Below are positions 35,137 to 45,636 of a stretch of DNA of 64,000 nucleotides, piece by piece (the stretch's first letter is position 1; every line of letters begins with the position of its first letter). The stretch is from assembly GCF_029407905.1 (NCBI RefSeq), contig NC_073633.1, forward strand, positions 30,084,501 to 30,148,500, in the 5' to 3' direction. The position numbers and the translations under genes were made by a program. The stretch is from Bubalus kerabau. Its lineage: Eukaryota > Chordata > Mammalia > Artiodactyla > Bovidae. Below the pieces are notes generated by a model. It searched no databases and was not told the DNA's origin. It saw only the letters and a list, made by a program, of their open reading frames with translations.

Positions 35137-35572
35137 GATTACTGGCTTGATTGCTCTCTCCCCCTTTGGACTTTCCTTTTTCTCCACTAGGTTGTCTCTG
35201 TCTCCTCCCTCAACCTTCTCTTCTCTACCCAACTCTCTAAATCTCTGTGTGTTCCAAACGGTGGAGAACACTTAGGGAACTGATTACTGGCTAGATCTGT
35301 CTCTCTCCTTTTCATTACCCCCTTTTATCCTCCCGGCCACCTCTGTCTCCTTCCTCCCTCTTCTCTTCTCTGTATAACTCCATAAACATCTCTGAGCAGT
35401 CCAGACTGTGGAGCACACATAAGGAAGTGATTATTGGCTAGCTTGCTCTCTCCTCTTTTGATTCCACCTCATCTCATTCGGGTCACCTCTAACTCCCTCC
35501 TCCCTCTTCTCTTCTCCATGTAACTCTGTGAACCTCTCTGGGTGTCCCTCACTGTGAAGAAACTTTTCATCT
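35137..35572 (+). repeat. Three tandem ~145-bp units in the L1 5' UTR
   Basis: Units start at about 35,137 (GATTACTGGCTTGATTGCTC), 35,282 (GATTACTGGCTAGATCTGTC) and 35,429 (GATTATTGGCTAGCTTGCTC). Each continues with CTCTCC, a C/T-rich stretch TCCTCCCTC...TTCTCTTCTC, then CTCTG and a GTGGAG or GTGAAG box. Confidence 0.75.
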
Positions 35573-36095
35573 TTACCCTAGATGTTTTATCAACGGTGCT
35601 ATATATAAGGAGAAGTCTTGAGAATACTGTAAAAATAAGACTGAAAACCAGAAGCAGGAGACTTAAGCCCAAATCCTGAGAACATCAGAGAACTCCTGAC
35701 TCCAGGGAACAGTAATCGACTGGAGCTCATCAAACGCCTCCATACCTACACTGAAACCAAGCACCACCCAAGGGCCAACAAGTTCCAGAGCAAGACATAC
35801 CATGCAAATTCTCCAGCAACACAGGAACACAGCCCTGAGCTTCAATATACAGGATGCCCAAAGTTACTCCAAAACCACTGACATCTCATAACTTGTTACT
35901 AGACACTTCATTGCACTCCAGAGAGAAGAAATCCAGCTCCACCCACCAGAACACTGACACAAGCTTCCCTAACCAAGAAACCTTGACAAGCCACCGATAT
36001 AACCCCACCCACAGTGAGGAAACTCCATAATAAAGAGAACTTCACAAACTGCCAGAATACAGAAAGGCCACCACAAACTCAGCAATATAAACAAG

Positions 36096-37044
36096 ATGAA
36101 GAGACAGAGGAATATCCAGCAGGAAAAGGAACAGGATAAATGCCCACCAAACAAAACAAAAGAGGAAGAGATAGGGAATCTACCTGATTAAGAATTACGA
36201 ATAATGATAGCGAAAATGATCCAAAATCTTGAAATAAAAATGGAATCACAGATAAATAGCCTGGAGACAAGGATTGAGAAAATGCAAGAAAGGTTTAACA
36301 AGGACCTAGAAGAAATAAAAAAGTCAATATATAATGAATAATGCAATAAATGAGATCAAAAATACTCTGGAGGCAACAAATCCTAGAATAAAGGAGGCAG
36401 AAGATAGGATTAGTGAAGTAGAAGATAGAAAGGTAGAAATAAATGAATCAGAGAGGAAAAAAGAAAAACGAATTAAAAGAAACGAGGACAATCTCAGAGA
36501 CCTCCAGGACAGTGTTAAGCGCTCCAACATTCGAATCATAGGAGTCCCAGAAGAAGACAAAAAGAAAGACCATGAGAAAATACTTGAGGAGATAATAGTT
36601 GAAAACTTCCCTTAAATGGGGAAGGAAATAATCACCCAAGTCCAACAAACCCAGAGAGTCCCAAACAAGATGAACCCAAGGCAAAACACCCCAAGATACA
36701 TATTAATCAAATTAACAAAGATCAAACACAAAGAACAAATATTAAAAGCAGCAAGGGAAAAACAACAAATAACACACAAGGGGATTCTCATAAGGATAAC
36801 AGCTGATCTTTCAATAGAAACTCTTCAGGCCAGGAGGGAAAGGCAGGATATACTTAAAGTGATGAAAGAAAATAACCTACAGCCCAGATTACTGTACCCA
36901 GCAAGGATCTCATTCAAATATGAAGGAGAAATCAAAAGCTTTACAGACAAGCAAAAGCTGAGAGAATTCAGCACCACCAAACCAGCTCTCCAACAAATGC
37001 TAAAGGAATATTCCCTAGACAGGAGACACAAAAACGGTGTATAA
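36096..37044 (+). pseudogene. Degenerate L1 ORF1 (RNA-binding chaperone) remnant
   Basis: ORF1p-like coding starts at ATG 36,096 (MKRQRNIQQEKEQ). It is broken by an early in-frame TAA after LPD (about 36,192), a frame shift near 36,334 and a TAA at 36,613-36,615. Recognisable parts are a coiled coil rich in E, K and R (RIKEAEDRISEVEDRK), the RRM-type motif SNIRIIGVPEED and the C-terminal motif RPRLL-like QPRLLYPARISFKYEGE. It cannot make a full protein. Confidence 0.85.
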
Positions 37045-37082
37045 ACTTGAACCCAAAACAGTAAAGTAAATGGCTATGGGAT

Positions 37083-37927
37083 CAGTTCAGTTCCATTCAG
37101 TTCAGTCGCTCAGTCGTGTCTGACTCTGTGACCCCATGAATAGCATCACACCAGGCTTCCCTGTCCATCACCAACTCCAGGAGTTCACTCAGACTCACGT
37201 CCATCAAGTCAGAGATGCCATCCAGCCATCTCATCCTCTGTCGTCCCCTTCTCCTCCTGCCCCCAATCCCTCCCAGCATCAGAGTCTTTTCCAATGAGTC
37301 AACTCTTCGCATGAGGTGGCCAAAGTACTGGAGCTTCAGCTTCAGCATCATTCCTTCCAAAGAAATCCCAGAGCTGATCTCCTTCAGAATGGACTGGTTG
37401 GATCTCCGTGCAGTCCAAGGGACTCTCAAGAGTCTTCTCCAACACCACAGTTCAAAAGCATCAATTCTTCAGCATTCAGCTTTCTTCACAGTCCAACTCT
37501 CACATCCATACATGACCACAGGAAAAACCGTAGCCTTGACTAGACGGACCTTTGTTGGCAAAGTAATGTCTCTGCTTTTGAATATGCTATCTAGCTTGGT
37601 CATAACTTTCCTTCCAAGGAGTAAGCGTCTTTTAATTTCATGGCTGCAGTCGCTATCTGCAGTGATTTTGGAGCCCAAAAAAATAAAGTCTGACACTGTT
37701 TCCACTGTTTCCCCATATATTTCCCATGAAGTGATGGGACCGGATGCCATGATCTTCGTTTTCTGGATGTTGAGCTTAAGCCAACCTTTTCATTCTTCAC
37801 TTTCACTTTCATCTAGAGGCTTGTTAGTTCCCCTTCACTTTCTGCCATAAGGGTGGCCTCATCTGTATATCTGAAGTTATTGATATTTGTCCCGGCAATC
37901 TTGATTCCAGCTTGTGCTTCTTCCTAT
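37083..37927 (-). mobile_element. BovB LINE, 5'-truncated
   Basis: The BovB 3' terminus (CATTCAGTTCAGTCGCTCAG) starts at about 37,083 and follows L1 directly. Minus-strand coding stretches at 37,097-37,429 and 37,469-37,750 hold the C-terminal RT/connection region (MLKLKLQYFGHLMRRVDSLE). It is broken by frameshifts. 37,928-38,497 to its right is AT-rich DNA without a recognisable feature. Confidence 0.9.
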
Positions 37928-38497
37928 ATACATGCATTAATGTTATTTTTTATATGTACTGAAATTAAAAGAAAAAAAAAACCTCAAAGCCCTGTTAAAG
38001 CAAATTTTAGAAGGTTCTTGTGATTAAGAAAGAAAATTGTGCCCCTATAGCAAGAGTCACCAACTGGAGATACATTTTAAATTTTTAAAACGTGAGTTTT
38101 TCTCTGGTTGTTAAAATAATGAATTCTAAATACAGATTGTAGAAAATATGGAAAAGTACAAAAATCATGTGAATGCTATATCCAAGAAATATCTTTGATA
38201 ATATTTGGGTATATATCTTTTTTTTCTTTGTCTATGTATAAATATTTTTAACAAAATTGGACTGCATGTGCATATATGCCCAAACATGTAAATACATACA
38301 TACACTTTGGGGTACGCTGGATTTTTTAATGTTATTTCTGAACCTATTAATAAGTATATGTAGAATTTGGATTCTAATTGAAAATATTCCTCAAAATATT
38401 CCACGTTAGAGATGTACTATAATTTATTTACCAATTTTTCTTGTGGTAAATATTTAGATTTTAGGAAGAATACTATATAAACACCGTTATTCAAAAA

Positions 38498-38982
38498 CAG
38501 AGACATTACTTTGCCAACAAAGGTTCGTCTAGTCAAGGCTATGGTTTTTCCTGTGGTCATGTATGGATGTGAGAGTTGGACTGTGGAGAAGGCTAAGTGC
38601 TGAAGAATTGATGCTTTTGAACTATGGTGTTGGAGAAGACTCTTGAGAGTCCCTTGGACTGCAAGGAGATCCAACCAGTCCATTCTGAAGGAGATCAGCC
38701 CTGGGATTTCTTTGGAAGGAATGATGCTAAAGCTAAAACTCCAGTACTTTGGCCACCTCATACAAAGAGTTGACTCATTGGAAAAGACTCTGATGCTGGG
38801 AGGGATTGGGGGCAAGAGGAGAAGGGGACGACAGAGGATGAGGTGGCTGGATGGCATCTCTGACTTGATGGACGTGAGTCTGAGTGAACTCCTGGAGTTG
38901 GTGATGGACAGGGAGGTCTGGCGTGCTGTGATTCATGGGGTCGCAAAGAGTCGGACACAACTGAGCGACTGATCTGATCTGA
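38498..38982 (+). mobile_element. BovB LINE 3' fragment
   Basis: Plus-strand BovB from CAGAGACATTACTTTGCCAA to the terminal CTGAGCGACTGATCTGATCT. An open stretch at 38,643-38,972 encodes the C-terminal part. Together with 37,083-37,927 it forms an oppositely oriented BovB pair about 570 bp apart. Confidence 0.92.
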
Positions 38983-39952
38983 TACATAAATCTGTCTAAA
39001 TTTCCAGTTATTTCTTTGTTAAGGGTTTTTCCATCTTCATTTTTTACATGACCACTTGCAAAATAACATAAACCTACGGTTATTTCTTTAGACTAGCTTC
39101 TACAAAGGGGATTCCCTGGGTTAAAGAGTAGGAATATTTTAAGACTCTTGGTAAGTATTAATTTACTCAATCAAACAACATTTGCAGAGTCCATACTTGG
39201 GTCAGGCACTGAGCTAGATGCAACATCCCCCTATGAAAATGGTCTTGTCAAAAGGAAGAGAATGTTTAAAGCAGTGACAGTCTTCATGATAACTGCTGTG
39301 ATATGGAAAGTACAGCATCATGGGGACATACAGGTAGGAAGACTACACTGGTTGTGGGATTCCAGGAACATTCCCAACTGGAGTGACACCTGAACTAAAA
39401 CATAAGGGAAGATGGACGAACCTGGTAAAGACTGGGTCAAGCAGAAAGAGGCCAAAGGAACAGCTTCGGGACAGGCCTGGAAGCACCTGTGGGAGCACAA
39501 GTGGAGAGCACTGGGTAGATGGTAGTTCCACTGTTTGATATAGAAACAAAAAAAAACAGGGAGATGGTCTTGTTTGTTTCTTTTGTTTGGGGAAAGGGAA
39601 GAAGATGAAAAGCTAAACTAACACTTAAAGTATTTCTGGATTCTTGGAGAGAACAGAGTGAAACTTATTATACAATTAGGAAAAGGTCAGAGGAGGGAAG
39701 ACTGAATGGAACACAAAATGGCTCCATGGAGGGTGGTTCCTCTTAGAGAGAGAGATGTCTCCCTAGCCTCCAGGCAAGAGCAAGTTCTCACATGGATGCA
39801 GCAAAATATAGCTCTCAGGAAAACCAGGATAATAAGCCCCCAAAATGCTTCTCTACTCCTACCTTCTCTAAAATACTTAACATTATATTTCAGAAATGAA
39901 AACTGTGGTTTCAAAAATAATTAAAAAAAAAAAAAAAACAGAAAAAAAAACT
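38983..39952. other. Non-coding stretch, MIR/L2-like patch
   Basis: No gene is recognised. About 39,150-39,300 (TTTACTCAATCAAACAACAT, GGGTCAGGCACTGAGCTAGA) resembles an old MIR/L2-type repeat. The rest shows nothing identifiable. It ends in an A-rich run. Confidence 0.45.
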
Positions 39953-40133
39953 TTGTACTTCCCTGGTGTTCCAGTGGTTAAGAATCTACTTTCCAGTGTA
40001 GGGTATGTGGGTTCGATCCCTGGTTGGGTAACTAAGACCCACATTCTGCAGAGCAACTGAACCCATGTTCCAGAACAAGAGAAGCCCTGCATCTTATCAA
40101 AGACCCAGTACAGCCAAAACATAAAAAAAAAAT
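39953..40133 (+). mobile_element. CHR-type SINE
   Basis: ACTTCCCTGGTGTTCCAGTG, an intact B box region GGTTCGATCCCTGG, AACTAAGACCCACATTCTGC and a terminal A tract. Confidence 0.85.
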
Positions 40134-40389
40134 TAAAGATGCAATGTTGCTTAAAATAGAATAAAATGTTGCTTGATGCAATTTAACCACAATGTAATTA
40201 GATAGGATGATACTAGCTCCTTTCCTAAAAGCAGGTTTTCTAGTATATAAGATGGTATACAGGTTCAAGTGATGTGACAAAGACCAAAATAAAGTAACTT
40301 AAAAACAAGATTGACTGTATTTCCTTCTCATGTTGCAGTCCAAATATAAGCAATTCAGGGCAGATATAGAAGATCCATAGCTTTGGTGA

Positions 40390-40766
40390 TGGCCTTAGTC
40401 CATTTGGGCTGCTATAACAAAAATACCACAGACTAGAGGCCTAAGCAACAAACATTTATTTCTAACAATTTTGAAGGTTAGTGAGTCCAGGATCAAGGTA
40501 CCAGTGGATTGGGTATCTTGTGGGGACCCACTTCCTGGTCTGGTGGTCCAGACCACCATCTTCCTGCTGTTCTGTCATATGGAGGAATAGGCAAAGGAGA
40601 TCTCTGGGGTGCCTTTTATTTATAAGAAAACGAATTCCATTCAAAAGACCTTCACCCTTACAATCTAAGAATTTCCCAAAGGCTCCACGTCCTAATACCA
40701 TCACACTGCTGATTAGGTTTCAACATACAGATTTTGCCAGGACACAAACATTCAGTCCATAGCAGT
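40390..40766 (-). mobile_element. ERVL-MaLR LTR (MST/MLT1-like)
   Basis: The plus strand reads the reverse of a MaLR LTR: TAGTCCATTTGGGCTGCTAT, AACAAACATTTATTTCTAAC, CCTAATACCATCACACTG and ACAAACATTCAGTCCATAGC. It is placental-age, and only LTR sequence is visible. Confidence 0.8.
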
Positions 40767-41834
40767 GACTAAGTTTCTGATTGCTATGCCTCCCTCAAAA
40801 CCCAGTTCTATTCAGGCTCCAAGACATATGTACAAAAATCCTCATAACAGTCTTTCCAATTATCTCAATTTTGATTTAGGAGATAAGGCATATAGATTGT
40901 AAATGGCTGATCCACTCTGACATACTTACTAAGAAGAAGAATCATAAAATATAATTTATGCTTAGCCCCCTTTCCACAGAGTCCTTAAAATGAGATAAAA
41001 GAGAAGATAAAAATGAATATTATAAATAAAAACTCCATTGAATTTCTGGCTTTACTTAAAAGTTACCTGGTTATAACGAACATTTTCCAGTAAGCATAGG
41101 AAAAAAAGAATATTAAGCTAACTTTCTTCCTCAAGGTCAAACAAGCCAATTACCAGGACCAAATGACAAAACAGAACTTCAAAGGAAACTTATTTTCTCC
41201 CTCTTAGCCACCTCAGTAAATGGGGGAAATATAGACCTGAGCACACAATGTCCCTTCCCTAGTCCTCCATTATAAAAGGCTCTTCCCTGGCCATCCTCCC
41301 ACTTCAATGCCTGTGAAAAGTCCACGGAGCCAAGGATATATCTCTTCTAGATCTTGCTCTGGTCACCCGGATCCCAGGATTCCCTGCACACAAGGATTCC
41401 CCAGATCCACTTTTAAGGTCTACATGTGCTTCTTCCAAAGACCTTCTTCCCTGATGAGATATTCTACCAGTGTATACACAACCCAAGCCCATGGGGTAGT
41501 CAAGGAATGGCTCTTTGTGGAGATTGTAATCATTTTGGGCTGAGATATACCCATCAAGAATAGAATCCAAAAATAGATCTGGGTATATATAGGAATTTAG
41601 TATACTATAAATTCAGTATCCCAAATCAATGGAGCAAGTGTGACGTTTTCAATAAATAAGTAGTGTTCTTATGAATGTCGATCCATTTAGAAAAAATAAA
41701 TGCAAGTCTCTACATAAAAATTAATTTCTTTGGGATATACTCCTTTGAATCATATGGTTAAAAATGGAGCTGCTGATTTCTTGCAAAATCATCCCCCAGA
41801 CACCACTAATTAATTGGCCAAATGCAGAGCAAAG

Positions 41835-43219
41835 TGCTGCACTCAATATGCCAGCAAATTTGGAAAACTCAGCAGTGGCCACAGGACTGGAAAAGGTTAG
41901 TTTTCATTCCAATCCCACAGAAAGACAATGCCAAAGAATGCTCAAACTACCACACAATTGCACTCATCTCACACGCTAGTAAAGTAATGCTCAAAACTCT
42001 CCAAGCCAGGCTTCAGCAATATGTGAACCGTGAACTTCCTGATGTTCAAGCTGGTTTTAGAAAAGGCAGAGGAACCAGAGATAAAATTGCCAACATCTGC
42101 TGGATCATGGAAAAAGTCAAGAGATTTCCAGAAAAACATCTATTTCTGCTTTATTGACTATGCCAAAGCCTTTGTGTGGATCACAATAAACTGGAAAATT
42201 CTGGAAGAGATGGGAATACCAGACCACCTGATCTACCTCTTGAGAAATGTGTATGCAGGTAAGGAAGCAACAGTTAGAACTGGACATGGAACAACAGACT
42301 GCTTCCAAATAGGAAAACCAGTACGTCAGGGCTGTATATTGTCACCCTGCTTACTTAACTTATATGTAGAGTACATCATGAGAAACGCTGGATTGGAAGA
42401 AACACAAGCTGGAATCAAGATGGCCGGGAGAAATATCAATAACCTCAGATATGCAGGTGACACCACCCTTATGGCAGAAATTGAAGAGGAACTAAAAGCC
42501 TCTTGATGAAAGTGAAAGTGGAGAGTGAAAAAGTTGGCTTAAAGCTCAACATCAGAAAACGAAGATCATGGCATCCGGTCCCACCACTTCATGGGAAATA
42601 AATGGGGAAACAGTGGAAACAGCGTCAGACTTTATTTTTCTGGGCTCCAAAATCACTTTGGATGGTGACTGCAGCCATGAAATTAAAAGATGCTTACTCC
42701 TTGGAAGGAAAGTTATGACCAACCTAGATAGCATATTCAAAAGCAGAGACATTACTTTGCCAACAAAGGTTCGTCTAGCCAAGGCTATGGTTTTCCCAGT
42801 GGTCATGTATGGATGTGAGAGTTGGACTGTGAAGAAGGCTGAGCGCCAAAGAATTGATGCTTTTGAACTGTGGTGTTGGAAAAGACTCTTGGACTGCAAG
42901 GAGATCCAACCAGTCCATTCTGAAGGAGATCAGCCCTGGGATTTCTTTGGAAGGAATGATGCTAAAGCTGAAACTCCGGTACTTTGGCCACCTCATGGGA
43001 AGAGTTGACTCATTGGAAAAGACTCTGATGCTGGAAGGGATTGGGGGCAAGAGGAGAAGGGGATGACAGAGGATGAGATGGCTGGATGGCATCACTGACT
43101 CAATGGATGTGAGTCTGAGTGAACTCCTGGAGTTGGTGATGGACAGGGAGGCCTGGTGTGCTGCGATTCATGGGGTCGCAAAGTCGGACACGACTGAGCG
43201 ACTGATCTGATCTGATCTG
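41835..43219 (+). mobile_element. BovB LINE, 5'-truncated
   Basis: Plus-strand RT fragments at 41,822-42,157, 42,030-42,506 and 42,568-43,008 cover palm to C-terminus, with frameshifts. The 3' end is CTGATCTGATCTGATCTGA. The direct repeat GAGCAAAG at 41,827-41,834 and 43,220-43,227 is the target-site duplication. Copy 2 (about 59,594) shows the empty site. Confidence 0.93.
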
Positions 43220-43227
43220 AGAGCAAA

Positions 43228-43490
43228 GCACTACTCCAGTACTCCAGTACTCCTGCCTGGAAAATCCCATCAACAGAGGAGCCTGGAAGGCTGCAGTCCA
43301 TGGGGTGGCTGAGGGTCAGACAGGACTGAGTGACTTTACTTTCTCTTTTCACTTTCATGCATTGGAGAAGGAAATGGCAACCCACTCCAGTGTTCTTGCC
43401 TGGAGAATCCCAGGGACAGGGGAGCCTGGGTGGGCTGCCGTCTATGGGGTCACACAGAGTCAGACACGACTGAAGTGACTTAGCAGCTTA
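43228..43490 (+). mobile_element. Bov-A2/ART2-type SINE, at the BovB target site
   Basis: A dimeric SINE beginning CACTACTCCAGTACTCC and ending TTAGCAGCTTAGC. It is bounded by GAGCAAAG on the left and AGAGCAAAG on the right, so it used the duplicated BovB target site as its own. Confidence 0.88.
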
Positions 43491-43989
43491 GCAGAGCAAA
43501 GCTGGGCTAACCCTAGTAGCCACCACAACTTTCAGGGAACAGCATCTGACTCACACTGAGTCAACCAGAGCCCTTCCTGGGAGGGTCTAAGTTGAAAAGA
43601 GAAAAAAGAGAGGTATTGAGTCCAGTCCTACACAAGGGTATAGATAAGAAGATGTGAGCACAGGAGCTGTAATCGGCCTACATGTTTATACGACATACTT
43701 AAATCCTCCAATGTTTTGAATCCTTCTCACATTATGTCTCACTTGCTTCCTCTCTCCTTTCTTCAGAGTCAAATTACCTCTACTTCCTTTTGTCACATAG
43801 CATTTTATGCACTTCTCTGATCTGAGCACTTACCAAACTGCTTTGAGTTATCAGTTTACTTTTCATCCCTACAACCAACAGTTTTTATTAACAGGGACTA
43901 TTTTGGGAATGAGGGCTACAACACTGTTGAAATCCGTCTCATTCCTGGAGGAGCCTATACGCTGAGGAAAAGTGGAGTGGTTAGACTAC

Positions 43990-44250
43990 AAGCCTGAGAG
44001 GCAGGCTGTCTGGGTTTCAATTTACTGTTGAGCAGTTCTGTGACTTCAGTAAGATACATAAATTCTCTGAGCTTGAATGCTTTCATCAGCAAAGTGAAGC
44101 TCATGAGAAGAGTTGTGAGAATTAAAGGGGTTCACAACTGTTTGGGATCACACCTGGCATCTGCAGATCAAGGATGGTTTCTTTCACCTTTTTATGATCA
44201 GTGCTCAGCAGAGTATCTGGCACACAGGATTGATTTCAACATATGCTTGT
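43990..44250 (+). mobile_element. MIR SINE 3' of TRAV3-1
   Basis: AGAGGCAGGCTGTCTGGGTT, GTTCTGTGACTTCAGTAAG, ATAAATTCTCTGAGCTTGAA and CAGCAAAGTGAAGCTCATGA follow MIR order. The same element is at 60,080-60,335. Confidence 0.75.
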
Positions 44251-44381
44251 CAAATGAACAAATTTTGTGGCTTTACCCAAAAAAAAAAAAAAAAGTTATT
44301 ATGAAGGACAAATTCTGGAGCCACACCGCCACCTTGTGGAGAGATATTAAGGCTTCAGGAGCATGGTTTTCTGGGCTCAGG

Positions 44382-44420
44382 GATTTGTATTCAGCTCTCC
44401 CTGCTGCCCGCACCACTGTG
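44382..44420 (-). other. V-RSS (23-bp spacer) of TRAV3-1
   Basis: Perfect heptamer CACAGTG (44,414-44,420), 23-bp spacer and nonamer ATACAAATC (44,382-44,390), which matches consensus at 6 of 9 positions. It is slightly weaker than the copy 2 nonamer. Confidence 0.93.
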
Positions 44421-44853
44421 TCCCTCACAGCACAGAAGTACAAGGCAGAGTCACTCCCGAGAACAGATGGTTTCTTCAGGTGGAAAGAGGTTTGGCTCTT
44501 GTTAAATTCAGCCTCAAAACCGTAGTTGCCTTTAACCAAGGTGTCCCCTCCGATGTATTTCAGAAGGAACTGGAGACCTTGATTGCCATGCTGGACATAC
44601 CAGAAAAGATAAGGGCTCCCCGAAACTGAATAGGTGCACTTCACAGTCACCGGATCCCCTTCCGCGACAGGGACCTCAGCTTCTGGCTGAGTCACCGACT
44701 GAGCTCTCAGCCCACCTGTAAAGTAACGCACAATACATTAGTAAAGCTTCTGAAAAAGAACGTAAACGGGTAATACAAGTGGAAAACGGGAAGGGAACAT
44801 CACTCACTGAGTGTAAACAGAATCCCAAGTGTCCAGATGTGTGCAGAGGCCAT
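44421..44853 (-). CDS. TRAV3: T-cell receptor alpha variable segment, TRAV3 family (copy 1)
   Basis: Leader exon 44,808-44,853 encodes MASAHIWTLGILFTL and ends at donor A|GTGAGT. A 92-bp intron leads to acceptor TTACTTTACAG and V exon 44,421-44,715 (GLRAQSVTQPEAEVPVAEGD...). Cys23 is in VKCTYSVSG, Trp41 in LFWYVQ, CDR2 KYIGGDTLVKG, FR3 FEAEFNKSQTSFHLKKPS and SDSALYFC before germline AVRD. Leader, YSVSG and LVKG-YGFEAEFNKSQ are TRAV3 features; TRAV8 is the nearest alternative. There are no stops, so it is predicted functional. It differs from copy 2 at about 6 of 295 bases, 5 of them non-synonymous. Confidence 0.95.
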
Positions 44854-45136
44854 GGTTCAAGCTGGGCTGGAGGGGGGCTCCTTTGCAGCTCACCTTTGCT
44901 GGAGATATGGCACCACCCCCAGAGACTATGTTCTCCACGAGCACAGCGTTTTACAAATGCCCCCTGGTGCTTCCTGGCACCTGTATCTTCTCTCAGTAGA
45001 GCAACATCTTCCCTCAGTCCTCTGTGAGAAGCAAGACAGCAACACCTCCTGCACCCAAGACAAAGCTCACAGTGCAGCGCCCCCTAGAGCCCACTTAGAA
45101 TCAGGAGACTTTCTACTCTAGTAGCTGAGCTGCTTG

Positions 45137-45405
45137 GAGAAGGCAATGGCAACCCACTCCAGAACTCTTGCCTGGAAAATCCCATGGACGGAGGAGCCTG
45201 GTAGGCTGCAGTCCATGGCGTCGCTAAGAGTCGGACACGACTGAGCGATTTCACCCTCACTTTTCACTTTCATGCATTGGAGAATGAAATGGCAACCCAC
45301 TCCAGTGTTCTTGCCTGGAGAATCCCAAGGACGGCGGAGCCTGGTGAGCTGCTGTCTATGGGATCGCACAGAGTTGGCCACGACTGAAGCGACTTAGCAG
45401 CAGCA
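45137..45405 (+). mobile_element. Bov-A2/ART2-type dimeric SINE
   Basis: GGAGAAGGCAATGGCAACCC, CATGCATTGGAGAATGAAAT and a (CAG)n tail. The target-site duplication around AGCTGAGCTGCTT / AGCTGTGCTGCTT is visible, and the empty site is in copy 2 at about 61,210-61,222. Confidence 0.92.
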
Positions 45406-45417
45406 GCCGCAGCAGCT

Positions 45418-45636
45418 GTGCTGCTTAACTAGTGACTCAGCGATAAAGATTCCACCTGCCAATGCAGGAGACTTCGCTTCCATCTTGGGTCAGGAAGATC
45501 CTCTGGAGGAGGAAATGACAACCCACTCCAGTATTCTTGCCTGGAAAAGTCCATGGACAGAGCCTGGCAGGTTACAGTCCATGGAGTCACAAAGAGTCAG
45601 ACATGACTGAGCGACTGAAATGAACTGAACTGATCA
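45418..45636 (+). mobile_element. Bov-tA SINE with BovB-like terminal tail
   Basis: The body GACTCAGCGATAAAGATTCC ... ATGGACAGAGCCTGGCAGG matches the SINE at 61,214. The last 35 bp (GACTGAGCGACTGAAATGAA, then CTGAACTGATC) look like a BovB terminus and join the sequence that follows BovB at 63,597 in copy 2. Confidence 0.82.

Larger units (their letters stand above)
33431..37082 (+). mobile_element. L1-BT LINE, 5' half (5' UTR plus ORF1, no ORF2)
   Basis: It begins with the L1-BT-like head GGGGGGCGGTCCTAAGATGG inserted into the MIR-containing flank. The empty-site equivalent is near 16,310 (CTTAGC|CCATTGCC). A long GC-rich then T-rich 5' UTR occupies 33,431-36,095, followed by ORF1. ORF2 is absent: at 37,083 the sequence passes into an antisense BovB, and no L1 resumes beyond it. 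The flank of unit 1 also does not resume, which points to a deletion here. A triple tandem repeat lies in the 5' UTR at 35,137-35,572. Confidence 0.88.

Noticed and set aside
33481..36315. Many short minus-strand frames in the L1 5' UTR
   Set aside because: GC-rich LINE leader sequence gives chance open frames, with no domains or conservation.
44421..44715. Assignment of the TRAV3 genes to TRAV8
   Set aside because: TRAV8 shares FEAEFNKSQTSFHL, but the leader MASA...LFTLSGLRAQSV and CTYSVSG-PYLFWYVQ fit TRAV3.
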